A stretch of 64,000 nt of DNA from Macrostomum hystrix (Eukaryota > Platyhelminthes > Macrostomidae), in NCBI GenBank assembly GCA_950097015.1, contig CATNEN010000007.1, forward strand, positions 12,425,001 through 12,489,000, read 5' to 3'. The notes beneath the pieces are model-generated. The model was not told the DNA's origin, did no database searches, and saw nothing but the letters and a program-made list of their open reading frames with translations. Below are positions 33,419-43,381 of this stretch, one piece after another; positions within the stretch are counted from its first letter, which is position 1, and each line of letters starts with the position of its first letter. The position numbers were made by a program, and so were the translations under genes.

Positions 33419-33432
33419 TGGCATCGCAAGCA
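33419..33432 (+). promoter_or_regulatory. Primer-binding site
   Basis: TGGCATCGCAAGCA begins one base after the 5' LTR. TGG pairs with the universal tRNA 3' CCA, so this is the likely minus-strand primer site. I cannot say which tRNA it matches. Confidence 0.65.
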
Positions 33433-33450
33433 CCGAACCCCTAGTGCACC

Positions 33451-36400
33451 ATGACTGAGCAAATTTCTCTCGCGCCTCCCGGCCAGTTTGTTATCGATAG
33501 CGATTGCCACTCAACTGCACAGCGCTGGACTGCATGGGCTCGCCGGTTCGCCACATACATTAACGCAGCTGGGATCCATGACGCAAAGCGAGGGCAGCAC
33601 CTGCTGTTGTACGCCGCGGGAGAGGAGCTGCAGACCATCGTCGAAGAGAATGAAATTGACGCTGGGGAAGACTACAGCAGCCTCGCAAAGAATATCAAGG
33701 AATTCTGGGACGGCAAGAACAGCATCGTGTTCCTCCGCTTCAAGTTCGAGACCTGCAGACAACAGCAAGGCGAGACAATCGACCAGTGGTACCAGCGCCT
33801 GCGCAAGGCGGCGGAGCCGTGCGAGTTTGGAGCGATCAAGGATTCGCTGATCCGAGACAAAATCGTCGCCTACTGTGACTCCGAGAGGCTGAGGAGAGAC
33901 TTCCTACAGAGCAAAGACATCACCCTGACAGATGTGCTGAGGAAGGCGAGAGCCAAAGAAGCGGCGGAGCAGCAGGCCAGCGCGATGGAGAGCGGCAGGC
34001 CAGGTGAGCCGCAGCAGCAACTCGCAGCCATCCGGAGAGCCGAGCAGCCACCAGGGCCGCAGGTGCGCTGCAATCGGTGCGGCAGGCCAGGGCACTCCAC
34101 GTGCGCCGCGGCGCAAGGCAAGAGCTGCAGAAAGTGCGGAAAGCCAGGCCACTTCGCCCGAGCTTGCAGGTCCAGGCAGGAGGCGCCCCAAAGCAATTCG
34201 AATGCTGTCGCGATGCTGCAAGTTGAGACCAGCTACGAGAAGGTGGACGACCCGGACACTGGCATATTCAAGGTCGACCAGGAGCAGCAATCCGCCCACA
34301 CAGTAGCTGAGATCAACGGCACCAGACTGTCAGTGCTGATCGACAGCGGGGCGGCTCGCAATGTGATCAACCGCGCAACGTTTGAGAGCCTTAAACAGCG
34401 GCCGCGTCTGCAAGCAGCCTCTGACAGGTTGTTCGCGTACGGCTCGGACCGGCCGATGCAACTCATCGGCAAGGCGGCGATGTCCATCCGCTTATTCGGC
34501 CGACGGGCGGTCGCCACATTTCACGTTGTCGACGGCAGAGGCATCACCATCATCGGCAGGCAGACGGCCACTCAAATGGAAATCCTGCGGATCGGACCAC
34601 CACCGACGGTCGATCATCAGGTGCTGCAGGTCGCGGAAGCGGAGGCGGCTGTCGACAGCCTCCTCGGCAACACGAGATCCAGTGGAATGCCGCAAGATGC
34701 CCTTGAGAGCATCGGCAGGATACTGCGCAAGTACTCCAGCGTGCTCAGCGGCATCGGCTGCTTCACCGGGCCGCCAGTCAGCATCCACCTGACCGACAAC
34801 GCCCGACCGGTTTGTCACGCACCGTCTAAGGTACCGATTCACCTGGCCGAGGCAGTGGACAAGGAGCTGCAGCTACTGGAGCAGCTCGGAATCATCGAGC
34901 CCGTCGACGGACCAGTTCCGTGGGTCGCGCGGATGGTCGTTGTGCCCAAGAAGGAGCCAGGCGAAGTGCGGATCACACAGGACCTCCGCGATGTCAATCG
35001 CTATGTCATCCGCGAGCGTCACCAGATTCCGACTTTTGAAGAGGTGACGGGAGACATGGCCGGCAGCACCGTCTTCTCGGAACTGGACATCGCGAAGGCG
35101 TTCTACCAGGTGCCTGTAGCAGAAGAATGCCGCAATCTGCTGACATTCTCGACACCCCGAGGACTTCGGCGTCTCACTCGGCTGTGCATGGGCCTGTCCA
35201 CCTCACAGGAGATCCTACAGAGCGTGATGTGCAGAGTGCTGGCAGGCCTGCCCAACGTAAAATGGATCCACGACGACGTGGTCGTGTTCGGCCGCACGAT
35301 GGCGGAGCACAACAGCAGCCTCGAGACCTGCCTGGCCCGCCTGGCGCAACACGGCATCACGCTAAATGCTCGAAAATGCAGGTTGGCACGCAGCAGCATT
35401 GAGTTTATGGGAATGCGACTGACGGCCGAAGGAGTCCAAGCCACAGAAAGCAAGGTCGCCGCCGTTCAAGAATTCAAGGAGCCAGAGACGATAAGCCAAC
35501 TTCGATCGTTCTTGGGCCTCGTGAATTATCTCGCAGTATTCACGCCACAGCTGGCCAAGGTGGCGGAGCCGCTGCGACGCCTGACCCGGAAGAACACCGA
35601 CTGGCAGTGGGGCGCCGACCAGGCCAGCGCCTTTGCGCAGCTAAAGCGCAGCATTGCGGAGCCGACAACGCTGGCATTCTACGACAAGCGGCTACGGACA
35701 CAGCTGATTGTGGACGCGGGACCAACCGGACTCGGCGCAATCCTGGCGCAAGTACAGCACGACGGCAGTTCGCGGCCAGTCGCATACGCGAGCCGGACCC
35801 TCTCCGACGTAGAGCGGCGATATTCGCAGACCGAAAAAGAGGCGCTCGCCGTGAAGTTCGGCTGCCTGAAGTTTGAGTACTACTTGTATGGATCGCCCGA
35901 ATTCACGGTGATCTCCGACCACAAGCCGCTGACAGCCATGTATGCGCCAGGGTCACGGCCGCCTCCACGAGTCGAGCGTATGGCGCTGCGTATCCAGCAC
36001 CTGGTATTCAAGGTCGAATACCAGCCAGGAGCGTCCAATGCTGCAGACATACTCAGCAGGCAGCCTCTAAGCGCTGAAGGACGTAGGACCAGCGAGCAGC
36101 TGAGAGAGGCCTATATAAACGAGGTAGCGCAGGCGGCTGTCCCGAAGGCGCTCACGCTCGAAGACATCCGCAAGAGCTCAGCCAGCGACCCAGTTATCCG
36201 GGCAGCGATAGCAGCGATGCAAGGCGGCCAATGGGACCGCTCTAGCGCTGAGATGCGGTCACTCCACGCGCTGCGAGAGGAGCTGTCGGCGGTAGACGGA
36301 GTTCTTCTTCGGCATCAGCGGATTGTCGTGCCAGCAGCTCTACGACAGCAGATGCTCGAGCTGGCGCACCAAGGACACCAGTGCTCGCAGAAGACGACCG

Positions 36401-37443
36401 CAAGGCTCAGCAGCAAGGTCTGGTGGCCGAGAATGGCAACACAAGCGGAGGAGTTCGTCAGTCGGTGCCGCAGCTGTGCCATCACGTCTCACACGCCAGC
36501 CGTCCGGGCTACGCCTCTACAGCCGACGCCTATCCCTAAGGGCGCCTGGTTGTCGATTGGGGCTGACTTTGTAGGCCCGATCAACAACAACATGCTGCTG
36601 GTGTGCGTGGACAGATACTCGAGATTCCCAGAGGTGCAGCTCATGCAGACAACGACGGCCGAGGCACTGGTCCCGCGCCTGCGAGAAATGTTCGCGCGAT
36701 TTGGCATCCCGCAGGAGCTCGTAACTGACAACGGGCCGCCATTTTCATCCAAGGAGTTTGGCCGTTTCCTAGAAAGCTACGGCATCAAGCACCGCCTCAT
36801 CACGCCTTACTACCCAGCCGCCAACGGCATGACAGAGCGGCTGAACCGCTCAATCAACAAGGTCGTGCGGGCGGCAATCGAGGAGCGGCGCGACTGGAGG
36901 GCTGCTCTGGACGAGTGGCTGCTGGCCTACAGGAACACGCCGCACACAGCCACGGGCCGCGCGCCAGCCGAGCTGCTGATGGGCCGGCGACCAAATGATG
37001 TCATCCCCGCCGCCCGGCCATCCCAGCGCGTCCGCATCAACGAGCAGCGGCTGCGAGAGATGGATGCGAGCGCCAAGGCCGCGATGAAGCAGCGAGCGGA
37101 CGCCAGGAGGCGGCCACGGCGGCACGAAATCCAGGTCGGCGATTCGGTGCTGCGACGGCGAGTCGGTGCCAGCAAGACGCAAACGCCATTCGAGAGCGGC
37201 GCCTGGACAGTCCAGCGGGTGGCCGGCAACTCGCTGATGCTGCGTCGTGACGGCGCGGCCTGCTGGCGGCATTGCACGGCGGTCAAGGTCGTCACCCCAG
37301 AATCAGACGACGCTGGTGCCAGGCCGCAGGCTGCCGCGCCAGAAACTCCAGGCGAGGCGGCGCGGAACCCGGCCGAATCCCCGGTGGCGCTGCGCCCGCA
37401 CCCCCGCGCTGCACGGGGTGGCGTGAAGATCTACAAGGACTAA
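33451..37443 (+). CDS. Gag-Pol polyprotein of the Ty3/gypsy element
   Basis: A single 1330-residue frame. The Gag part (1-240) ends in two CCHC-type knuckles: C207-C210-H215-C218 (a shortened C-x2-C-x4-H-x2-C) and C226-C229-H234-C239 (canonical). The protease is at about 285-390 with catalytic D298 in LIDSGA. The reverse transcriptase is at about 480-650, with D546 in SELDIAKA and D608-D609 in WIHDD; a His replaces the usual residue before DD. RNase H spans about 750-870 (D755, E797, D823, D866). The integrase has its zinc-binding part (H973, H976, C1006, C1009) and its core (D1039, D1093, E1129, with 35 residues between the last two). A GPY/F-like C-terminal module ends near 1290. All catalytic residues seem present. 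Gag and Pol are fused in one frame, so there is no frameshift signal. Confidence 0.95.
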   Translation: MTEQISLAPPGQFVIDSDCHSTAQRWTAWARRFATYINAAGIHDAKRGQHLLLYAAGEELQTIVEENEIDAGEDYSSLAKNIKEFWDGKNSIVFLRFKFETCRQQQGETIDQWYQRLRKAAEPCEFGAIKDSLIRDKIVAYCDSERLRRDFLQSKDITLTDVLRKARAKEAAEQQASAMESGRPGEPQQQLAAIRRAEQPPGPQVRCNRCGRPGHSTCAAAQGKSCRKCGKPGHFARACRSRQEAPQSNSNAVAMLQVETSYEKVDDPDTGIFKVDQEQQSAHTVAEINGTRLSVLIDSGAARNVINRATFESLKQRPRLQAASDRLFAYGSDRPMQLIGKAAMSIRLFGRRAVATFHVVDGRGITIIGRQTATQMEILRIGPPPTVDHQVLQVAEAEAAVDSLLGNTRSSGMPQDALESIGRILRKYSSVLSGIGCFTGPPVSIHLTDNARPVCHAPSKVPIHLAEAVDKELQLLEQLGIIEPVDGPVPWVARMVVVPKKEPGEVRITQDLRDVNRYVIRERHQIPTFEEVTGDMAGSTVFSELDIAKAFYQVPVAEECRNLLTFSTPRGLRRLTRLCMGLSTSQEILQSVMCRVLAGLPNVKWIHDDVVVFGRTMAEHNSSLETCLARLAQHGITLNARKCRLARSSIEFMGMRLTAEGVQATESKVAAVQEFKEPETISQLRSFLGLVNYLAVFTPQLAKVAEPLRRLTRKNTDWQWGADQASAFAQLKRSIAEPTTLAFYDKRLRTQLIVDAGPTGLGAILAQVQHDGSSRPVAYASRTLSDVERRYSQTEKEALAVKFGCLKFEYYLYGSPEFTVISDHKPLTAMYAPGSRPPPRVERMALRIQHLVFKVEYQPGASNAADILSRQPLSAEGRRTSEQLREAYINEVAQAAVPKALTLEDIRKSSASDPVIRAAIAAMQGGQWDRSSAEMRSLHALREELSAVDGVLLRHQRIVVPAALRQQMLELAHQGHQCSQKTTARLSSKVWWPRMATQAEEFVSRCRSCAITSHTPAVRATPLQPTPIPKGAWLSIGADFVGPINNNMLLVCVDRYSRFPEVQLMQTTTAEALVPRLREMFARFGIPQELVTDNGPPFSSKEFGRFLESYGIKHRLITPYYPAANGMTERLNRSINKVVRAAIEERRDWRAALDEWLLAYRNTPHTATGRAPAELLMGRRPNDVIPAARPSQRVRINEQRLREMDASAKAAMKQRADARRRPRRHEIQVGDSVLRRRVGASKTQTPFESGAWTVQRVAGNSLMLRRDGAACWRHCTAVKVVTPESDDAGARPQAAAPETPGEAARNPAESPVALRPHPRAARGGVKIYKD

Positions 37444-37647
37444 ACCAAGGACTGAAAACGAACTGACTTTTCTACTGACATTAACAATCACAAGCACGCT
37501 TTTCTTTGCAAGTCCGATGCGACAATCAATTCAAGTGTTTTATTTCCTCCAATAGCTGCATATTTTTTTCGGTCGAGTTCTTTTTCGTTCTTTTCGACAT
37601 CTTGCTTCTCGAATTCGTTCTTTTTTGTCTCCCCACAGTTTCTGTTC

Positions 37648-37660
37648 GAAGGGGGAGAGA
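37648..37660 (+). promoter_or_regulatory. Polypurine tract
   Basis: GAAGGGGGAGAGA lies directly against the 3' LTR, the expected site for plus-strand priming. Confidence 0.85.
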
Positions 37661-37845
37661 TGTAGTGTGCGTACGCACGTGAGCCAGGCCCAGGTGTACA
37701 CCTGGGTCGTTTGATTGGTTGCGGAGCGGGGTGGGTGTCGCCACCCCAGTTCTAGCAAATAATATATGGACGCGCGCTCAGCGTGGCAGTAAAGATTGAG
37801 AGTTTTGTCTGCTCACTAAAAATAGCCTCGGCCTTAGTTATTACA
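37661..37845 (+). repeat. 3' LTR
   Basis: 185 bp, TG...CA, identical to the 5' LTR except for one base next to the end. It is followed by the CTACT target duplication at 37846-37850. Confidence 0.95.
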
Positions 37846-37850
37846 CTACT

Positions 37851-39316
37851 TAATTAGAAACAAGTAGTACTTCTGACTCAACTAGCTAAAACAGTTTCAA
37901 TATACTCTGTTTACTAAATGCATGGAAAACTAAAAACACAAGGACTCAAGTTGAGAGGCCAGTTTGCTTGCTCACACTGATCAACTTGTATCCATTTGAT
38001 TCTCATACCTTAATATACTCAGAGTAGTGGGGCATAATCGGTTTCAGATTGGGGTTTAAAATTACTCTTTAGGGATGAAAACAAAAGTAGTATACCTCAG
38101 ATATTCCTATCTAAAATTGAGTGTTTTGTGAAAGTTAAAAGCAATTGTTGCATATGTGTCTGAATAGCTATAGGGAAATGAAACACATCTTAACTTTAAG
38201 CTGTCCATTTCATTTTATTTAGTGAATCTTACAAAATTTATTGCACAGAAGTATGAAAGTGTTTTACTATCCTCAGCAACTAATATCATTAAATGTATTT
38301 TCCACTTGTACATTTTTGCCCAGTTTTCCAATGCACCTAACAAAATGGATTAGCTAGTTTTACTTCATCAATAGTATTGTTGATGCCAAGTCATGTCTAG
38401 AAGCCCATTGTTAACAGAGGCAATCAGCTAAAAATTATATTTGACGACTAAATCTGACACTTAATAAGACTAAAGGTACTAAGACAATGAAAAAGTTGCT
38501 AAACTTTTTTTCCTAAAGCAATCAAAAAAAGAAAAACATTGCTAATAAAAGTGAAACATACATATAATAACTAGTTTTTGTGAAATATTTATCTGAAGAC
38601 TTCTAATCCTACCCGAATCCTTACTGTACATAATTAGCACAAGTCAATTTTTATATACCATGTCATAATAATAAAAAACTAAGTTTCTTTTAAAAGGGCC
38701 AAATGATTCTTCAATGACAGAATTTTTAGAATTAAAACATGTGATCCTCAAACAGGAGAGTTAACTGCTAGTATTGCAAAATGAAGATATCTACTTGTTT
38801 GCTTGTCAATATGATCACAAAACATAGAAAATACTTAGAACTTAAATAATCTAACCTACTTTTTTCCCTAATCACTTAATTTATATTTGAAATTTTAGAA
38901 CAGTTTCATGAATTATAGGAAAATATTTTATATTAATTTATTTAAATAAAAAGTAAATAGTTGTAAATAATTTTATGTAATGCTATTTTGAATTTGTGCA
39001 ATATTTGTTTTACTAATACCACACAAAAATAATTTGCTAATGTTTTGTTTTAAATGCTACCATATGTCAAAATACTCTGTAAACTCTTTAATTTGAAGGA
39101 TAGTTACCAAGTTTTAGCAGAATTAGTCAACTTTTGAGGGGTATTATTTGGTAGTTTGACAACAATCGGGCTTTTCTGATTGAAGAATTTTAGTTACTAC
39201 TAGGTTTTTGCTAAAGTAGTATGTAGTACTTTTGGCAATAATGAAGACTAAGACAAAAAGCCAATTGAAGTAGTAAAATATTATATTCAAAGCAGGACCT
39301 TTTTAGTTGCTTGCTA
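37851..39316. other. AT-rich non-coding DNA
   Basis: Base composition drops sharply to AT-rich right after the LTR element and stays so to about 42.8 kb. No open frames of note, tandem repeats or RNA genes. Confidence 0.5.
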
Positions 39317-39955
39317 GGGTAATGTATCATCAACCGAACAGTGTATCTTCAAAACCGAACAAGAATTTTAACTCCTTCCTTGGTCTCATGTAAGACAGAA
39401 ACAAGCTATTGTGTTTCACAGAACAACTAATTTAAAAGTCTAAGAAATTATCTATAAGCTGAGGCATGACATGCAATGAAGCATTAAAAGGAAGGAAAGA
39501 TATGGACATTTCATTAGAAATTTTTATCCCAAAAGCATACTTTTTAACAACATTTTATCAGCATGTACTTTAGACTAAGATTGTATGCAGTTGCTTTCCA
39601 ATTAAATGACCATAAATGTAGTTATTTATAGAGCATGAAAAATGCTATCAAATGACATAATTCATGATAGTTCACTCCTTAAAATAAGATTAAACCACTC
39701 ACTCAAATTGTAAAACCGAACATCAAATTCTCCATTCAGTTTGAAGATATATGAAAATCATTGTTTGGTTTTAGATGAAAAACATGAAAAACTTTTTTTC
39801 TATTTGACAAAATAGCAAAAGCATATACTTTTTAGAAAGTTATGTTTTTTATAACTTGGCTTTTGATTTATAATCATATCTTAAATAGAAAATCTGTAGC
39901 TTATGTTCGAAGTTAAAAAAATCCATATTATTGTTTGGTTGATGATACATTACCC
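39317..39955. mobile_element. MITE-like element with 24-bp inverted ends and TA target
   Basis: The left end GGGTAATGTATCATCAACCG matches the reverse complement of the right end (39932-39955) with one mismatch over 24 bp. TA flanks both ends (39315-39316 and 39956-39957). There is no transposase frame in 639 bp. TA duplication and the size fit a non-autonomous Tc1/mariner-type element. The motif AAACCGAAC recurs inside, near 39352 and 39712. Confidence 0.75.
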
Positions 39956-39957
39956 TA

Positions 39958-40480
39958 TAAGTCATACATGCTCAACACCCGGCCGACCTGGCCAAACCGG
40001 CCGGGTGAAACGAGGGCCAAGCAAGGTAAGTCGCAAAAACCAATCAACCAAGTGCAAAAAATCAAAGGGGGGACCAAGGGACAAAAAAGGAAGGTGTGAA
40101 GAAAAGGAAAAAGGGGAGAGAAAAAGAGAGCAAATGAGAGCAATCTAAGTTGTAAATAGAGCAATGAAACGAACTAAGTTGCAAATGAGAGCAAAAACTA
40201 AGTCACACGGCCAGCTAAGATTTGGGAGGTTGCGCATGTATGCTATAAGTGGGTACTTTTTGTTGACGAATGCAAGGAAGACTTTATGCCATAGATGCAT
40301 ATATAACAGCCCCATATTTTTAGTATTAGGCCTAGTTGGGAGAAATTAAATATATGATAAGTTTTTTATTAAACTAAACTTGTCTTAAGTAACTCAAATA
40401 TTCAATGATACCAATAAGGAGGACAGAAGGATCAAAAAGAACCATCAGGCTTTGTAGGACTATTCAGTCACTCTGAACTG
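39958..40480. other. AT-rich spacer with a GC-rich hairpin
   Basis: Contains ACCCGGCCG (39977-39985) and its inverted partner CGGCCGGGT (39998-40006), a GC-rich hairpin in otherwise AT-rich DNA. No gene recognised. Confidence 0.45.
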
Positions 40481-41100
40481 ACTGACCAAGATCAAAATCA
40501 ACTTCCAACCTTGAAAGAAATCCTTCAGAATATCCTGAATTTGAAGGTATATTCAGTAGTTGACCTCAAAGATGCTTACCTGCAGATCTCAATTATGCCA
40601 GAAAGATATTCTGCCTTTCAAAATCTACAATTTGGGATATCAGCCATGCCACTCATTTTCCAAGAAGTTATGGACACCTTGTTATAAGGCACAGCCTTTT
40701 ACCAGGAAAACATCATAATTGGCACCAAAATGGCAGAGCAACATTGGCAGATTCTAGTGTAAGTCAAAGAAAGACTCAAGAAGCACGGATTCAAGATCAA
40801 TGAGTGAAAGACACAGGAGTTTAAAAAAGAAGTCAAATTCCATGGGTTCATCTTTCAAGATGGGAAACTTCTACTAGACACAGCAAGAGTGGAATCCTTA
40901 GCCAATTTGTCTAAACCCAAAGATCAAAACCAATTAAGAAGTGTGATCTGCACCTTATGGCACTATGGGTATTACTATATTTGCCAGAATTTCTCAATGA
41001 TCACTAAGCCACTTTATCATCTACTAAAGAAAGGAGTCCAGTGGCATTGGTCTGCCATGCACTCAGAAGAATTTGCTAAACTGAAAGACGCAAGGGGGAC
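40480..41100 (+). pseudogene. Old gypsy reverse-transcriptase relic
   Basis: The translation shows the RT core (DLKDAYLQI, about 40560) and the FQEVMD region (about 40660). The later part has KHGFKINE, KFHGFIFQDG and TKPLYHLLKKG, ending in the region before RNase H (WHWSAMHSEEFAKLKDA). At least three stop codons interrupt it, and the active-site box is degraded to YQEN. Its AT-rich codons differ strongly from both other gypsy copies in the window, so it is from another lineage or has decayed for a long time. Confidence 0.8.
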
Positions 41101-41207
41101 TTTAAGGCTGAAAAATACACAGCAAACAGATGAAATAAGGAGAACTAAAAACAAATTGTATGTGCTCCCAGAAGGGCTTAAAACTTGCCAGTATATAAAA
41201 GGCAGAG

Positions 41208-41896
41208 CTTATTCCCACAGTCCAGTGCCGATAATTTCAATTTTATCCACACGGATCTGTGCGGAAAATTTTCTGCTTATCCACACGGCAGCTTGTATGA
41301 ATAGGTCTAAAACTCTTTATATAAATATGCCATGTCGTTAATTTCCATTTTATTCACACGGTTCTGTTCTTTGAAACAAGGCCCTTTTGGCTTTGGGTTT
41401 GAATGTTTTGTTGAACCCTCGAGCCAATAGATTGACTAAGTTGAAAGTTGCCAGTGTGTTACGACAGTGTTCTACATTTCGACCTACACATTCATTAACC
41501 GACATTAATGTCATCCTTTTTAATTATTGCAATAACAACTTACTAAATATTTTGTCCATCATTTTAATACGTGTTTTCATTCAAATTGTATTGACTTAAA
41601 AAGTAAGAAGTCTATCAAAGAAAATCATACGAGTCAACCAGCAGAATTCTAGTCAGCACCAAACTTGTCACACATAATATACATCATTGTTATTATTTTA
41701 CACTATGCATTGATAGTGTACACTATACTATACCTACACTATACTCTGAAGCAAAAGCCTTATGCTCAGAGAATAATAGGTAGGGACTTGAAAGTAGACC
41801 TATTCATACAAGCTGCCGTGTGGATAAGCAGAAAATTTTCCGCACAGATCCGTGTGGATAAAATTGAAATTATCGGCACTGGACCATTGGAATAAG
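41208..41896. mobile_element. Foldback-type element with 101-bp terminal inverted repeats
   Basis: The left arm 41208-41308 and right arm 41796-41896 are inverted copies matching at about 98 of 101 positions, with the three mismatches next to the outer ends (CTTATTCC...). The arms contain repeated TTATCCACACGG motifs, and a third related motif (TTATTCACACGG) lies just inside the left arm. The 487-bp interior has no recognisable transposase. No target duplication could be identified with confidence, so the superfamily is undetermined. Confidence 0.8.
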
Positions 41897-42792
41897 CACT
41901 TCCATATTAAAAAACGATCTTTCCTCTTCACTATACTCTAGTTCTAGCCTTAATTAAGGCTTATTTATCATTGCATGCTTAGACGTTGCTAATTTAATTT
42001 TTATAGACCTAGCAATGAAAATAGTATAATGATAAATTTTCAGAAATAAAGCTTTGGAAAATACAATGGGGTTGGAGCAACATGTTAGATAAAGTCATAT
42101 AAAAAGAATGGTTTTTGATCTGTTTCAAATAACTCTTTCTCGGCGAAAACCAGCCTCCTTAATAATATATAAGAAACGTAGTTAACCGTTTAAGTACTCG
42201 CAGTGGTCCTTAAGATACGCAAGCAAGCTTAATTACACAGCAACAATCGTATCACATTGAATATGCATTCTAAGAAACTATGAAATAGCTTCCAACACTT
42301 AAATCTTGATTAGTTGGTATAAACAAACTATTCACTTGTTTTTTGCATTCGCACAACCGTATATGAATCGGGTTCTAATAGTAATTATAATTTAGAACAT
42401 TTGCATTAAATAGTTGATACATTTTTGTGCAACAATAGAAGTTACTTATCTTTATTTGTAACAGAATAAAATAAACCACTTTCATTTTTATGTATTGCCT
42501 ACCTTTACATGTACATTCTAATGCTAATTATACAATACAGTAGCGCATGTTTACCCCATCCTAAGAGCCGATTGCAATTACTACTTAGATGTGCATGGGT
42601 ACAGTACAGAAAGAGCATAAATCCGCTTTGTATGCAGCGTGCTTCGCTCAAAAATTAGGTTTATATTTGTTCTGCTTATTGAATTCAGTCATTGAACGAA
42701 CGAGAGCCGTTTCGGGACACAATGGCATTATATGTTCAATTTATGAATAAATTATTATCCGGTTAAGTGAGGTGAAGCTTATCAACTTTGCG
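41897..42792. other. AT-rich spacer
   Basis: No open frame, RNA gene or repeat recognised. The right end probably contains the 3' UTR of the secreted Cys-rich protein gene. Confidence 0.45.
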
Positions 42793-43064
42793 CTAACCAC
42801 GCCACGATCTGTAGTAGCAGTAGCAGGTGGGGCACTTGCCGCAGTGATACTTGGCCGGCTTAGTGAGGTCAACGATTCGCTTCCAGCGATTCACGGGATT
42901 CGGATCCGTGTCAACCAGATGGATCTCGAACTTGTTGCGCCCGTGCAGCGCTTCCTCTGGATCAAACGCGCTGTTCAGCCTCTTGCACAGAGGACAATCC
43001 TGACAGATATTGCACAAGTACTCAAGCTCTGAGGCAGTCAGGTTCACCAGAATGCCGTCCTCAG
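42793..43064 (-). CDS. Small secreted Cys-rich protein, exon 2
   Basis: The exon starts after a strong acceptor (TTTTTTCCAACAG) and ends at TAG (42793-42795). Joined to exon 1 it completes a split Ala codon in phase. This part encodes two dense Cys groups, CNICQDCPLC and CGKCPTCYC, separated by about 50 residues containing EIHLVDTDPNPVNRW. The first group has C-x2-C-x2-C-x2-C spacing and the second C-x2-C-x2-C-x-C, which would suit disulphide knots or zinc binding. I do not recognise the family. The full product is 119 residues. Confidence 0.65.
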
Positions 43065-43293
43065 CTGTTGGAAAAAACACAGAAGACTTTTTACAGCTGC
43101 TGTATTTGGAGTGTGATTTATTAAATCGATTCGCCTCCCGATTTATCTCGACAAAAATGACGCCTTTTATTATAAAGTACACTAAAATTTATTATGCATT
43201 AGAGAAAACTTTACCCAGAGTGGCAATGGCAATAGTGTATACTAGGATCCCTATTTAAATTTGCGCACACAAAGAACTCCATGTCAGACCTAC

Positions 43294-43381
43294 CAAAGTC
43301 GTTCGAGATGGCTGTCACAACAATGGGCATAAACAGAAGCATTGCTATAAGTAGCACGACAGCTTGACGCCTGACAGACAT
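43294..43381 (-). CDS. Small secreted Cys-rich protein, exon 1 (signal peptide)
   Basis: ATG at 43379-43381 opens a short basic start (MSVRR) followed by a strongly hydrophobic stretch (VVLLIAMLLFMPIVV) and a plausible cleavage region, so a signal peptide is likely. The exon ends with a consensus donor (TTTG then GTAGGT). The 229-bp intron 43065-43293 has GT-AG ends. A TATA-like GGATAAAAG lies about 130 bp upstream of the start on this strand. An in-frame ATG nine codons further upstream is an alternative. Confidence 0.65.

Larger units (their letters stand above)
33233..37845 (+). mobile_element. Complete Ty3/gypsy LTR retrotransposon
   Basis: A 4613-bp element with 185-bp LTRs that differ at a single base (the penultimate base: TA at the end of the 5' LTR, CA at the end of the 3' LTR). 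It has a 5-bp target duplication, a primer-binding site, one uninterrupted Gag-Pol frame and a polypurine tract. No envelope gene or chromodomain is visible. The order PR-RT-RNase H-IN places it in Ty3/gypsy (Metaviridae-type elements). Near-identity of the LTRs and the intact frame indicate very recent insertion, and it may be mobile. It is more GC-rich than the AT-rich DNA immediately to its right. Confidence 0.95.

Noticed and set aside
41208-41896. hAT transposon, because inner ends read CAGTG...CACTG
   Set aside because: The inverted repeat continues outward past that motif, and no 8-bp duplication flanks it.
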